Shown here: piece by piece, positions 25,746-35,004 of the stretch
Numbering within the stretch: the first letter of the stretch is position 1
Layout of the letters: every line of letters starts with the position of its first letter
Source of the DNA: Gammaproteobacteria bacterium
GTDB lineage: Bacteria > Pseudomonadota > Gammaproteobacteria > Pseudomonadales > Azotimanducaceae
Direction: 5' to 3'
Length of the DNA: 43,063 nt
Assembly (NCBI GenBank): GCA_028821405.1
Contig: JAPPGK010000093.1
Coordinates: 1 to 43,063 of the forward strand
Translations under genes and position numbers: made by a program
Notes under the pieces: generated by a model
What the model saw: the letters and a program-made list of their open reading frames with translations, nothing else
Database searches by the model: none
Told to the model about the DNA's origin: nothing

Positions 25746-28163
25746 TCAGTGGGTGCTGATCGGCACCTCGTCCTCCCTCTCGGGCGATGCGACCGGGACC
25801 TGCGTCGGGTCCGGCTCGTCAGGACAAGGCGCGGGGCGTCGTTCGAGTGCTGCCTCGATGACCTCGTCCATCCACTCGACCGGAAGGATCTCGAGATCTT
25901 CCTTGACGTTGTCGGGGACCTCCTTGAGGTCGCGCACGTTCTCCGCCGGAATCACGACCCTCGACACGCCCCCACGACGGGCCGCCAAGAGCTTCTCCTT
26001 CAGTCCGCCGATCGGCAGGACCTGGCCGCGCAGGGTTATCTCTCCGGTCATGGCGAGATCCGCAGCGACGGGAATCCCCGTCAGGACGCTGACCACGGCC
26101 GTGCACATGCCGATACCCGCACTCGGGCCGTCCTTCGGTGTTGCACCCTCCGGCACATGGATGTGCAAGTCGTAGCGTTCGTGGAAGTCCTCGGGGATGC
26201 CCAACGCTGACGCACGGCTACGCACGAACGTCAAAGCCGCCTGAATCGACTCCTGCATGACGTCCCCCAACGACCCGGTCTTGATCTGCCGCCCCTTGCC
26301 AACCACCGCCAAGGCCTCGATGCTGAGCAATTCGCCGCCCGCCTGTGTCCATGCCAGCCCGGTCGCCACACCGACTTGGTTCTTCTTCTCCGCGCGGCCA
26401 TAGGTGTACTTCCTAACTCCGTTGTACGTTTCGATGTCCCGGGCCCCGATCTGTTTCGTGCCAGCTTCCTCCGCTTCGTCCGCGAACGACTGCTCGGTTA
26501 CCACCTTGCGGCACAGCTTCGCGATCTCGCGCTCGAGGCCCCGTACGCCCGCCTCCTTCGTGTAGTAGCGGATGATATGGGTGAGCGCGTCGTCGGTGAC
26601 GGTGAAGTCGTCATCGCCGAGGCCGTTCTGCCGCTGCTGTTTTGGAATCAGGAATCGCGTGGCGATACTGCGCTTCTCGTCCTCCGTGTACCCGGCCAGT
26701 CGAATCACCTCCATCCGATCAAGCAGCGCCGGCGGGATGTTCATCGAGTTCGAGGTGCAGACGAAGAACACGTCTGATAGGTCGTAGTCGACTTCCAGGT
26801 AGTGATCGTTGAAAGCATGGTTCTGCTCGGGGTCGAGTACTTCGAGCAATGCCGAAGCAGGATCGCCCCGAACGTCCATGCCCATCTTGTCGATCTCGTC
26901 CAAAAGGAACAACGGGTTCCGAACGCCGGCTTTCGACATTCGCTGCAGGATCTTGCCGGGCATCGAACCGATGTAGGTGCGGCGGTGACCCCGGATCTCG
27001 GCTTCGTCGCGGACGCCACCCAATGCCATCCGCACGTACTTTCGGTTGGTGGCCCGGGCGATGGATTCGCCTAGCGACGTCTTCCCGACGCCAGGCGCAC
27101 CCACGAGGCACAACACCGGGCCCTTTAGCTTTTTGACCCTGCCCTGTACGGCCAGGTATTCCAGCACCCGTTCCTTGACCTCCTCCAGACCGTAGTGGTC
27201 GTCGTCGAGGATCTTCTGCGCTGCCTTGAGGTCGCGCTGGACACGGCGTCGCTTCTTCCAGGGAATCGAGAGCATCCAGTCGAGATAGCTGCGCACGACC
27301 GTCGCTTCTGCCGACATGGGTGCCATCAGACGCAACTTCGCAAGCTCGTTCGATGCCTTGTTGCGAGCCTCCTTGGGCATGCCGGCAGAGTCGACGCGCT
27401 CTTTCAGACTGTCGAATTCGTTCGGTGCATCGGAAAGATCGCCGAGCTCCTTGTTGATGGCCTTGATCTGCTCGTTCAGGTAGTACTCGCGCTGGGTCTT
27501 CTCCATCTGCTTCTTGACCCGTCCACGAATCCGTTTGTCCATCTGCCGCGCCTCGGCCTCCGCATCCAGGTACGCCTCGATGCGTTGGATTCGCTTCTTG
27601 AGATCGAAAGTCGCCAGAATCGCCTGCTTGGCATCGAGCTTCAGCGGTGCCTGGGCCGCGATCGTATCGACCAGGCGCGCCGGATCGTCGATGCTCGAAA
27701 GCGACGCCACGACATCCTGGCGGATCTCCTTCGACGTCTTGGCGAGCGCTTCGAAACGGCCCATGAGTGACCGAAGAATGGTTTCGGCGGCACTCGCGGA
27801 CAACCCGTCCTCCTCGAACGGATACACATCGGCCACGATCACCGGCCCGTCGGCCCGGAAGCGTTCGATTCGCGCGCGTTGTCCGCCTTCGACCAGCACC
27901 TTAACCTTGCCGTCTGGCAACGGCAGCAGTTGCAGGATCGTCGCGACGGTGCCCACGTCGTAGAGATCGTCCGGCCCCGGATCGTCCACCGCGGGGTCGC
28001 GCTTGGTGACCAGGAGGATTTGCTGATCGCCCGCCATACTGGTCTCCAACGCGCGGATGGAACGCTTGGTTCCCACGAACAGCGGGTGGATGCCGTGCGG
28101 GTAGATCACCATCTTGCGCAGCGGCAATACCGCGAGCCCCGTGAGCATGGCGGTCAACGGCAT
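25746..28163 (-). CDS. lon: ATP-dependent protease Lon
   Basis: 805 residues. Lon degrades misfolded and selected regulatory proteins in the cytosol as a hexamer. Order of domains: N-terminal substrate domain (LPLRKMVIYPHGIHPLFVG), coiled middle (KKQMEKTQREYYLNEQIKA), AAA+ module with Walker A GAPGVGKTS and Walker B LFLLDEIDKM, and the protease domain with the Ser-Lys dyad S681 (KDGPSAGIG) and K724 (GGLKEKL). The C-terminal tail after the last helix is Pro/Asp-rich and about 25 residues. The gene starts 19 nt after the clpX stop, so it is probably read from clpX transcripts. Confidence 0.97.
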   Translation of the reverse strand: MPLTAMLTGLAVLPLRKMVIYPHGIHPLFVGTKRSIRALETSMAGDQQILLVTKRDPAVDDPGPDDLYDVGTVATILQLLPLPDGKVKVLVEGGQRARIERFRADGPVIVADVYPFEEDGLSASAAETILRSLMGRFEALAKTSKEIRQDVVASLSSIDDPARLVDTIAAQAPLKLDAKQAILATFDLKKRIQRIEAYLDAEAEARQMDKRIRGRVKKQMEKTQREYYLNEQIKAINKELGDLSDAPNEFDSLKERVDSAGMPKEARNKASNELAKLRLMAPMSAEATVVRSYLDWMLSIPWKKRRRVQRDLKAAQKILDDDHYGLEEVKERVLEYLAVQGRVKKLKGPVLCLVGAPGVGKTSLGESIARATNRKYVRMALGGVRDEAEIRGHRRTYIGSMPGKILQRMSKAGVRNPLFLLDEIDKMGMDVRGDPASALLEVLDPEQNHAFNDHYLEVDYDLSDVFFVCTSNSMNIPPALLDRMEVIRLAGYTEDEKRSIATRFLIPKQQRQNGLGDDDFTVTDDALTHIIRYYTKEAGVRGLEREIAKLCRKVVTEQSFADEAEEAGTKQIGARDIETYNGVRKYTYGRAEKKNQVGVATGLAWTQAGGELLSIEALAVVGKGRQIKTGSLGDVMQESIQAALTFVRSRASALGIPEDFHERYDLHIHVPEGATPKDGPSAGIGMCTAVVSVLTGIPVAADLAMTGEITLRGQVLPIGGLKEKLLAARRGGVSRVVIPAENVRDLKEVPDNVKEDLEILPVEWMDEVIEAALERRPAPCPDEPDPTQVPVASPEREDEVPISTH

Positions 28164-28182
28164 GGTTTTGTCCCCGCGGTCG

Positions 28183-29475
28183 TCAGCTCGCGGGCTTCGA
28201 GGCGGATTCGGCCTCCTCGTCGCCAGGCGGTACGCTCTGGTAGACGAGCATCGGTTCGTTCTCGCCCTCGATCACGCTCTCATCCACCACCACCTTGGCC
28301 ACCGACTCGGAGGACGGCAGGTCGTACATCGTATCGAGCAGAACCGATTCCAAGATCGATCGCAGCCCGCGAGCCCCCGTCTTGCGCTCCATGGCCTTTT
28401 GGGCCACCGCCCGCAACGCATCTTCGCGGAAGTCGACCTCGACTTCCTCCATCTCGAAGAGCTTCGCATACTGCCGCGTCAGGGAGTTCTTGGGCTCGGT
28501 GAGAATCCGCATCAGGGCTTCGGTGTCGAGTTCCTCGAGGGTTGCCACCACCGGCAGCCGCCCGACGAACTCCGGAATGAGGCCGTACTTGATCAGGTCT
28601 TCCGGTTCGACGCGGCGCAGGGCTTCGCCGATGGTCTTGGGATCCTTCCGGGTCACACCCGGGTCGGCCATGAATCCAATTGCAACCTTGTCGGACCGGT
28701 CCATGATGACCTTGTCGAGCCCCGAGAACGCACCGCCGCAGATGAACAGGATGTTCGAGGTGTCCACCTGCAGGAATTCCTGTTGGGGGTGCTTGCGACC
28801 GCCCTGCGGCGGGACCGAAGCAACCGTTCCTTCGATCAACTTCAACAGCGCTTGCTGGACGCCCTCCCCGGACACGTCGCGGGTGATGGAGGGATTGTCC
28901 GACTTGCGCGAGATCTTGTCGATCTCGTCGATATAGACGATGCCCACCTGGGCACGTTCCACATCGTAGTCGCACTTCTGCAAGAGCTTCTGGATGATGT
29001 TCTCGACGTCCTCGCCCACGTAGCCGGCTTCGGTCAGCGTCGTCGCGTCGGCGATTGTGAACGGCACGTCGAGCAAACGCGCAAGGGTCTCGGCAAGGAG
29101 GGTCTTGCCGCAGCCAGTGGGACCAATAAGCAGGATATTCGACTTCGATAGTTCGACGTCGTCCTTCTTGCCTTTGTAGTTCAACCGCTTGTAGTGGTTG
29201 TAGACGGCGACGGAAAGCACCTTCTTGGCGTGTTCCTGGTGAATCACGTACTCATCGAGGGTGCTCTTGATCTCGGCGGGCACCGGCAGCTTGGGCTTGT
29301 CCGAACCGTTTGAGCCCGCAGGAACCCCTTCGCGAATAATCTCGTTGCAGAGTTCCACGCACTCGTCGCAGATGTATACGCCGGTGCCGGCGATGAACTT
29401 GCGCACCTCGTGCTGGCTCTTGCTGCAGAACGAACAGCGCCTGTCCGAATCGTCACTGCCCGAATTGTTCGCCAT
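28183..29475 (-). CDS. clpX: ATP-dependent unfoldase ClpX
   Basis: 430 residues from the ATG at 29475. ClpX is the AAA+ ring that recognises and unfolds substrates for ClpP. The N-terminal zinc domain has C14, C17, C36 and C39 (CSFC...CDEC). The ATPase shows Walker A GPTGCGKT, the pore loop GYVGED and Walker [10 protein letters not shown]; the ClpP-docking loop IGF is also present (VAIGFMAD). Length is normal. The 155-nt gap to clpP includes a strong hairpin. Operon order tig-clpP-clpX-lon is standard for gammaproteobacteria. Confidence 0.97.
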   Translation of the reverse strand: MANNSGSDDSDRRCSFCSKSQHEVRKFIAGTGVYICDECVELCNEIIREGVPAGSNGSDKPKLPVPAEIKSTLDEYVIHQEHAKKVLSVAVYNHYKRLNYKGKKDDVELSKSNILLIGPTGCGKTLLAETLARLLDVPFTIADATTLTEAGYVGEDVENIIQKLLQKCDYDVERAQVGIVYIDEIDKISRKSDNPSITRDVSGEGVQQALLKLIEGTVASVPPQGGRKHPQQEFLQVDTSNILFICGGAFSGLDKVIMDRSDKVAIGFMADPGVTRKDPKTIGEALRRVEPEDLIKYGLIPEFVGRLPVVATLEELDTEALMRILTEPKNSLTRQYAKLFEMEEVEVDFREDALRAVAQKAMERKTGARGLRSILESVLLDTMYDLPSSESVAKVVVDESVIEGENEPMLVYQSVPPGDEEAESASKPAS

Positions 29476-29587
29476 GGCAACCCTGCGTATCGGCTCCGCG
29501 AAGTCCAAACGATGAGGGCTCGAACCCCAATTTGCAACCCCGTCGCGCCCGTGGTTCGCCCATGGTTGTACGCTACTCGCGACGTCG

Positions 29588-29607
29588 GGGCACGCCCGCG
29601 CGTGCCC
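29588..29607. promoter_or_regulatory. 8-bp hairpin in the clpP-clpX gap
   Basis: GGGCACGC-CCGC-GCGTGCCC is a perfect 8-bp stem with a 4-nt loop. Read on the coding (minus) strand it is preceded by AAA and not followed by T's, so it is not a classic terminator there; it could stabilise the 3' end of clpP mRNA or attenuate read-through. Read on the plus strand it is followed by TTT. Confidence 0.4.
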
Positions 29608-29630
29608 TTTAGCGTCGGGAGATCAATCAG

Positions 29631-30269
29631 TTAGGGCGTCTCCGGGTGCCTGATGGTGTCTACCAAGCCGTATTCCACCGCCTCTTCCGGACTCATCCAG
29701 AAGTCGCGGTCGGTGTCGGCCGCAATGCGCTCGACGCTCTGCCCCGTGTGCGAGGCCAGAATCTCGTTCAGGCGCTTGCGCATCGCCAAGATCTCGCGGG
29801 CCTGTATTTCGATGTCGGCGGCGACGCCCTGCGAACCTCCGGAGGGTTGGTGCAGCATCATGCGCGAATTCGGCAGCGACGACCGCTTTCCCTTGGCACC
29901 CGCAGCCAACAGGAACGCCCCCATGCTTGCCGCCTGTCCTATGCAGTACGTGGCGACGTCGCAAGGGACGTATTGCATGGTGTCGTAGATCGATAGTCCC
30001 GACGTCACGGCGCCACCCGGCGAGTTGATATACATGTGGATGTCCTTTTCGGCATTCGTGGACCAAAGGAACAGAAGCTGCGCGATAACCACGCTGGCCA
30101 CCGTATCCTCCACCGGACCGACCAGGAAGATGATGCGATCCTTCAACAACCGGGAGTAGATGTCGTAGGCGCGTTCGCCCCGAGCCTCCGGCTCGACCAC
30201 CATCGGCACGAGATTGAGATTGGTCGTGGGGGTGGGGGGGGAGGTGGGGGTAGGTGTGTTGCTGTACAT
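29631..30269 (-). CDS. clpP: ATP-dependent Clp protease proteolytic subunit ClpP
   Basis: 212 residues. ClpP forms the serine-protease chamber that works with ClpX. The triad is S115 ([11 protein letters not shown]), H140 (MMLHQPSGG) and D189 (DTDRDF). Conserved text starts at [24 protein letters not shown]. Before it is a 16-residue Thr-Pro-rich leader ([16 protein letters not shown]) that is not part of the usual N-terminus and is coded by a run of G's on the plus strand (eight at 30234-30241). In most ClpPs a short propeptide lies here and is removed. The start is 18 nt after the tig stop. Confidence 0.95.
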   Translation of the reverse strand: MYSNTPTPTSPPTPTTNLNLVPMVVEPEARGERAYDIYSRLLKDRIIFLVGPVEDTVASVVIAQLLFLWSTNAEKDIHMYINSPGGAVTSGLSIYDTMQYVPCDVATYCIGQAASMGAFLLAAGAKGKRSSLPNSRMMLHQPSGGSQGVAADIEIQAREILAMRKRLNEILASHTGQSVERIAADTDRDFWMSPEEAVEYGLVDTIRHPETP

Positions 30270-30287
30270 GATTCCCTCGTTGAGTGA

Positions 30288-31892
30288 CTAGCGTCCCGTA
30301 AGCCAACGGCGCAAGCGCCCCCTTGCGGTTCCCTTGGATTGGTCGCCTGCGCCCTCGCCGGTACCGATCTCGTCGCCCTCTTGCGTCTCGGACGTGGGCT
30401 TGCTGACGGCGGGGCCGGCCAATGGCGCCTGAACCGCGGGTTCGGGGATCGAATGGCCGGTGACGACATCCTTGTACGATGCGGGAACGGGCTCCACATC
30501 CGCGTGCGACAGGACGTGGTCGACGAGTTGATCCTCGAGTACGCCAAGTTCCACGCGCTGAAGCTGGTCTTCATCGCCGAAGATCCAGTTGCGTACATCG
30601 TCGGGCTGCTCGTAGGCCGCGGCGATTTCGTCGATTCTTGCGCGAATGCGCGCGTCCTCCGCCACCAGACCCTCGCGCTGGACGATTTCGCGGACCACCA
30701 GCCGCGTGCGTACCCGATCCTCTGCACGCTGCCTTATGGGTTCCCCGAGGTCGGCAAGCTGCACGGGCATCCCTATCAGCTGGGCCATTCGCTGGCGCTC
30801 CTGTTCGAGTTCCTGTTCCACGAGCACGCGCGGCAGTTCGAATCCATGGGCGCTCGCCAGCGAGACCATCACCTGGCGGCGCGTCTCGTTCCGCGTCGCC
30901 GCCTCGAGTTCTGCGTTCATGCGTTCGCGCACGTTGACGCGGAACCTCTGCATGGCCGCTGTCGGCCCCTCTTGGTCGCCCGCCGACGGTTCTCCGGTGT
31001 CGTCCCCTAGGTTGTCCGTTGGCGCCGAACCAATGGACGGCGCCGCGCTATCACCTGTCGCGCCATCGTCGGACGACGCCCGATCATCGGCGATAGCATC
31101 ATCCGACGGTGGCGCTTCGTCGGTGACGCCAAAGGCCTCGAAGAAGGTTTCGTCCAGCGCCGGCAAGGAAGGTGCCTCAACCGATTTCAACGCCACTTCG
31201 CCAATTCCCTCGGCATTGTGTGAAGCCTCGGTGCTATCCCGTTGTATTGCGAAGGGGAAAGCTCGCGACTCGCCCGTGGACATGCCGACCACGGCAGCGT
31301 CTAGTTCGGCAGGCGCCTGCGAGCCGCCGACCACGAAAGTGAAGTCGGTGTTGGGCTCGCCCTGAATCTCGCCGTCGACCTTGATGGAGTAGTCGACGAC
31401 AACCCGGTCCTCGACGGCAGCCGGCCGTTCGACCGCGTTCCACACCGTACGCTGCTTGCGCAGCGACTCCACCATGTCATCGATATCCGATTCGCCGATC
31501 TCGGCGACGGGCTTTCTGACCTTGAGCGTCGTCAGGTCGACGAGATCTATGTCGGGCAGCACCTCGAACGTCGCGGTGAACGTGAGATCGGCGCCGGCGT
31601 CAACGTTCACGACCTCCACCGACGGGGTACCGACCATGGGGATCTCTTCCTGTCGGACCGCGTCTTCGAGGCTCGACTGGACCACCTCCGAGGCGACCTC
31701 GTTGCGCACGGTCGCGCCAAAGCGCCGTTCAACTTCGCGAAGAGGTACCTTGCCACGCCGGAATCCCGGCAGGGAGACCTTCGCGGCGGTGCTCTTCAGG
31801 CGGTTGGCGATCTGGGCCTCGAACTCTGCCGAGGCCACGGCGATGGTCATCTTGCGGGTGAGTGAGCCCGTCGTTTCTACGGATACCTGCAT
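30288..31892 (-). CDS. tig: Trigger factor with acidic insertion and extended tail
   Basis: 534 residues against the usual 430-450. Trigger factor binds the ribosome exit site and shields nascent chains. The ribosome-binding signature GFRRGKVP is at 43-50. The FKBP-type domain spans about 155-245 (DRVVVDYSIKVDGE). Then comes an acidic, Ser/Asp/Ala-rich stretch of about 57 residues (257-313) where the C-domain arm should begin directly, and the C-domain resumes at MQRFRVNVRERMN. After the last conserved helix a 64-residue tail (471-534) rich in Pro, Gly and Glu ends in a basic RGRLRRWLTGR. Both additions look disordered. The tRNA-His 3' end is 39 nt upstream, leaving little room for a separate promoter. 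Confidence 0.93.
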   Translation of the reverse strand: MQVSVETTGSLTRKMTIAVASAEFEAQIANRLKSTAAKVSLPGFRRGKVPLREVERRFGATVRNEVASEVVQSSLEDAVRQEEIPMVGTPSVEVVNVDAGADLTFTATFEVLPDIDLVDLTTLKVRKPVAEIGESDIDDMVESLRKQRTVWNAVERPAAVEDRVVVDYSIKVDGEIQGEPNTDFTFVVGGSQAPAELDAAVVGMSTGESRAFPFAIQRDSTEASHNAEGIGEVALKSVEAPSLPALDETFFEAFGVTDEAPPSDDAIADDRASSDDGATGDSAAPSIGSAPTDNLGDDTGEPSAGDQEGPTAAMQRFRVNVRERMNAELEAATRNETRRQVMVSLASAHGFELPRVLVEQELEQERQRMAQLIGMPVQLADLGEPIRQRAEDRVRTRLVVREIVQREGLVAEDARIRARIDEIAAAYEQPDDVRNWIFGDEDQLQRVELGVLEDQLVDHVLSHADVEPVPASYKDVVTGHSIPEPAVQAPLAGPAVSKPTSETQEGDEIGTGEGAGDQSKGTARGRLRRWLTGR

Positions 31893-31931
31893 GGTCGATG
31901 GTTAAGGAAAGTGGGCTCTTACGGTGCCGCT

Positions 31932-32008
31932 TGGGGTGGATGATGGGGCTTGAACCCACGACCACCGGATCCACAATCCGGGGCTCTACCAACTGAGCTA
32001 CATCCACC
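31932..32008 (-). tRNA. tRNA-His (GTG)
   Basis: 77 nt including encoded CCA. The acceptor GTGGATG pairs with CATCCAC, and the extra G(-1) opposite C73 that marks tRNA-His is present. Anticodon GTG within ATTGTGGAT; the T-arm has GGTTCAAGC. It lies between tRNA-Arg and tig. Confidence 0.95.
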
Positions 32009-32108
32009 ATATGACGGCGTCAAGGGCGCGCATTCTACCGCTTACGACGCAACCAACGCGACCGCGCCGGCGCGTCTCACCAAGTGTCGTCGTACGCCCG
32101 CACTCGGT

Positions 32109-32185
32109 TGGCGCGCCCGGAAGGACTCGAACCTTCAACCGCCGGCTTAGAAGGCCGATGCTCTGTCCAGTTGAGCTACGGGCGC
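32109..32185 (-). tRNA. tRNA-Arg (TCT)
   Basis: 77 nt with encoded CCA. The acceptor GCGCCCG pairs with CGGGCGC and the discriminator is G. The anticodon loop CTTCTAA reads TCT (AGA codons). T-arm GGTTCGAGTCC. Middle tRNA of the cluster. Confidence 0.95.
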
Positions 32186-32211
32186 GTTGGCGGGCAAGCC
32201 CCTTGTGAACC

Positions 32212-32288
<77 letters not shown>

Positions 32289-32375
32289 CTAACGGTGGCA
32301 ACCAAGGCCGACGACAACCCAACGCGTCATCCCGGTTGCAACACAAACGACAGTCAAGAAATGTTGGCGATGGCG

Positions 32376-32405
32376 ATCATACTCGCCGTCGCGGGGGTCA
32401 TTCAA
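32376..32405 (-). promoter_or_regulatory. Probable sigma-70 promoter of the tRNA cluster
   Basis: On the minus strand TTGAAT (32400-32405), an 18-nt spacer and TATGAT (32376-32381), about 90 nt before tRNA-Pro. The -35 overlaps the clpB stop codon. It could drive the three tRNAs and read on into tig. A second TTGACT at 32352-32357 has no matching -10. Confidence 0.55.
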
Positions 32406-34971
32406 CGGCGGTGAAGCGCATGGCATCTCCGTCGCGACTCACGCCAATGGTCTGGCCGGGCACAAACCGACCCTCCAGCAACGCCGCCGACAAGGGGTTC
32501 TGCAGTGCCCGCTGTATGGCGCGCTTCAACGGGCGCGCACCGAACACGGGATCGTAACCCTGCTCGACCAGCGCCGAGACGGCATCGGAACCGATGTCGA
32601 GACCGAGGTCCTGTTCGCCTAGGCGGGAACGGAGGTGTCCGAGCTGAATCTCGGCGATCGCCGCCATGTCTTCCTTCTTCAGCGGGGCAAAGACGACGAC
32701 ATCGTCGATGCGATTGATGAACTCGGGTCGAAACTCCCGTTCGACCTCCTCCATGACAGCCGCCCGAATGCTGTCCTCCCGACCCGCGTTGGTGAGGGAC
32801 TGCACCCTTGACGACCCGAGGTTCGAGGTCATCACCAGCACCGCATTGCGGAAGTCCACCGTCCGACCGTGCCCATCCGTGAGGCGGCCGTCGTCAAGTA
32901 CCTGGAGAAGGATGTTGAAGACATCTGGGTGAGCCTTTTCGATCTCGTCCAAGAGGATCAGGGAGTAGGGACGACGCCGGATCCTCTCGGTCAGCTGTCC
33001 CCCTTCCTCATATCCAACGTACCCCGGCGGCGCCCCGATCAGCCGCGCCACGGCGTGTTTTTCCATGTATTCCGACATGTCGATACGAACCATGGCGTCT
33101 TCGCGGTCGAATAGGATCTCGGCGAGCGCCCGACAGAGTTCCGTCTTGCCTACCCCGGTGGGCCCTAGGAACATGAAGCTGCCGTTCGGCCGATTGGGAT
33201 CGGCAAGCCCGGCGCGTGCGCGACGAACCGCGTTCGCGACCGCGGTGACCGCTTCGTCCTGCCCTACCACGCGAGTGTGCAACGCGCCCTCGAGCTTGAG
33301 TAGCTTGTCGCGTTCGCCACCGAGCAACTTCGAAACCGGTACGCCCGTCCACTTGGAGACGACCTCAGCGACCTCCGAGTCGGTCACCCGGTTGCGCAGC
33401 AGCACATTGGTGCGAACGTCGCTCTCGGCGGCGTCAGCCAAACGTTTCTCGAGCGCGGGAATGCGCCCGTTCTGCAACTCCGCCATCTTGGCCAGATCAC
33501 CCGCTCGTCGCGCTCCCTCGAACTCCAGGCGCGCCGCATCCAGGGACTCCTTCACCTGCTGCGCGTCGCTGACACTGGCCTTCTCGGCGGCCCAGACCTC
33601 CTCTAGGTCGGCATACTCGCGCTCGAGGTCCGCGATGGTTTCTCGAAGACCTTCCCGCCGTTGGTTGGACGCGTCGTCGGACTCGTCCTTGAGTGCCTCG
33701 AGCTCGATCTTGTGTTGGATCAACCGGCGTTCCAAGCGATCCATCGGTTCCGGCTTCGAATCCATCTCGACCCGGATTCGGCTTGCCGCCTCATCGACCA
33801 GGTCGATCGCCTTGTCTGGCAGTTGCCGGGCGCTGATGTACCGATGGGAAAGGCGGGCGGCGGCGACGATCGCGGGATCGGTGATGTCAACGCCGTGGTG
33901 CAGTTCGTAGCGCTCCTTCAATCCCCGGAGGATCGCCACCGTGTCCTCCACGCTGGGTTCGTCGACCTGAACCTGCTGGAAGCGTCGTTCCAGCGCGGCG
34001 TCCTTCTCGATGTGCAGGCGGTACTCGTCCAGCGTCGTGGCCCCCACGCAGTGCAATTCGCCACGCGCCAAGGCCGGCTTCAGCATGTTGCCGGCATCCA
34101 TCGCCCCCTCGGCCTTGCCCGCACCGACAACGGTGTGCAGTTCGTCGATGAACAGGATGACATTGCCCTCCTGCTTGGCGAGTTCGTTCAGAACCGCCTT
34201 TAGACGTTCCTCGAATTCACCGCGGAATTTGGCGCCAGCGATCAAGGTGCCCATGTCGAGCGCGAGGATCCGCTTGTTCTTGAGCCCTTCCGGGACTTCG
34301 CCGTTGAGGATTCGCTGGGCGAGGCCCTCCACGATGGCAGTCTTCCCCACGCCGGGTTCACCGATGAGGACGGGATTGTTCTTGGTACGCCGCTGCAGCA
34401 CCTGGATGGTCCGACGTATCTCCTCGTCACGACCGATGACCGGATCGAGCTTGCCCGACTCCGCTCGCGCCGTTAGATCCACAGCGTACTTGTCGAGTGC
34501 CTGGCGGTTCTCTTCGACGTTCGCATCGCGAACGGACTCCCCGCCCCGAGCCGCGTCGACGGCCGCTTCGAATCGCGCCGGGTCGAAGCCCGCATCACGC
34601 ATGGCCGCCCCGGCATCACCGGATTCGGCGCCGAGGATCATCAAGATGATCTCCGAGGAGATGAAATCGTCCCCTCGTCTCTGGGCTTCGCGATCGGCCA
34701 GGTTCAGAGTTCGCGCGAGATCCGGCGAGGCGCTTACGTCTCCTGTCGGGCGACCGATCCGTGGCAGGTTGGCGATACGGTGACCGACATCGCCGGCGAG
34801 GGCTTTTGGGTCGACGCCGGCTGTACGCAGCAAACCATGTACGCCGCCATCCTCCAGCAGCGCCGCGAGCAGGTGCAGCGGTTCCACGGCCACGTGGTCG
34901 CGCCCGACGGCTAGGGATTGAGCCTCGGCTAGTGCGGATTGCACCCGTGTCGTTATTCGATCGTTTCGCAT
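32398..34971 (-). CDS. clpB: Disaggregase ClpB
   Basis: 857 residues, the hexameric AAA+ chaperone that pulls proteins out of aggregates with DnaK. The N-domain starts [18 protein letters not shown]. The first ATPase has Walker [10 protein letters not shown] and pore loop GAKFRGEFE. The middle coiled-coil (about 410-525), with [17 protein letters not shown] and [16 protein letters not shown], identifies ClpB and not ClpA or ClpC. The second ATPase has GPTGVGKTE and the GYVGYEEGG pore loop. Length is normal. It begins 33 nt after the comEC stop; no clear heat-shock (CTTGAAA type) promoter is visible in that gap. Confidence 0.96.
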   Translation of the reverse strand: MRNDRITTRVQSALAEAQSLAVGRDHVAVEPLHLLAALLEDGGVHGLLRTAGVDPKALAGDVGHRIANLPRIGRPTGDVSASPDLARTLNLADREAQRRGDDFISSEIILMILGAESGDAGAAMRDAGFDPARFEAAVDAARGGESVRDANVEENRQALDKYAVDLTARAESGKLDPVIGRDEEIRRTIQVLQRRTKNNPVLIGEPGVGKTAIVEGLAQRILNGEVPEGLKNKRILALDMGTLIAGAKFRGEFEERLKAVLNELAKQEGNVILFIDELHTVVGAGKAEGAMDAGNMLKPALARGELHCVGATTLDEYRLHIEKDAALERRFQQVQVDEPSVEDTVAILRGLKERYELHHGVDITDPAIVAAARLSHRYISARQLPDKAIDLVDEAASRIRVEMDSKPEPMDRLERRLIQHKIELEALKDESDDASNQRREGLRETIADLEREYADLEEVWAAEKASVSDAQQVKESLDAARLEFEGARRAGDLAKMAELQNGRIPALEKRLADAAESDVRTNVLLRNRVTDSEVAEVVSKWTGVPVSKLLGGERDKLLKLEGALHTRVVGQDEAVTAVANAVRRARAGLADPNRPNGSFMFLGPTGVGKTELCRALAEILFDREDAMVRIDMSEYMEKHAVARLIGAPPGYVGYEEGGQLTERIRRRPYSLILLDEIEKAHPDVFNILLQVLDDGRLTDGHGRTVDFRNAVLVMTSNLGSSRVQSLTNAGREDSIRAAVMEEVEREFRPEFINRIDDVVVFAPLKKEDMAAIAEIQLGHLRSRLGEQDLGLDIGSDAVSALVEQGYDPVFGARPLKRAIQRALQNPLSAALLEGRFVPGQTIGVSRDGDAMRFTAVE

Positions 34972-35004
34972 CCTTGGACGTCGCTCCAGGCCATGCCTAC
35001 GTTC

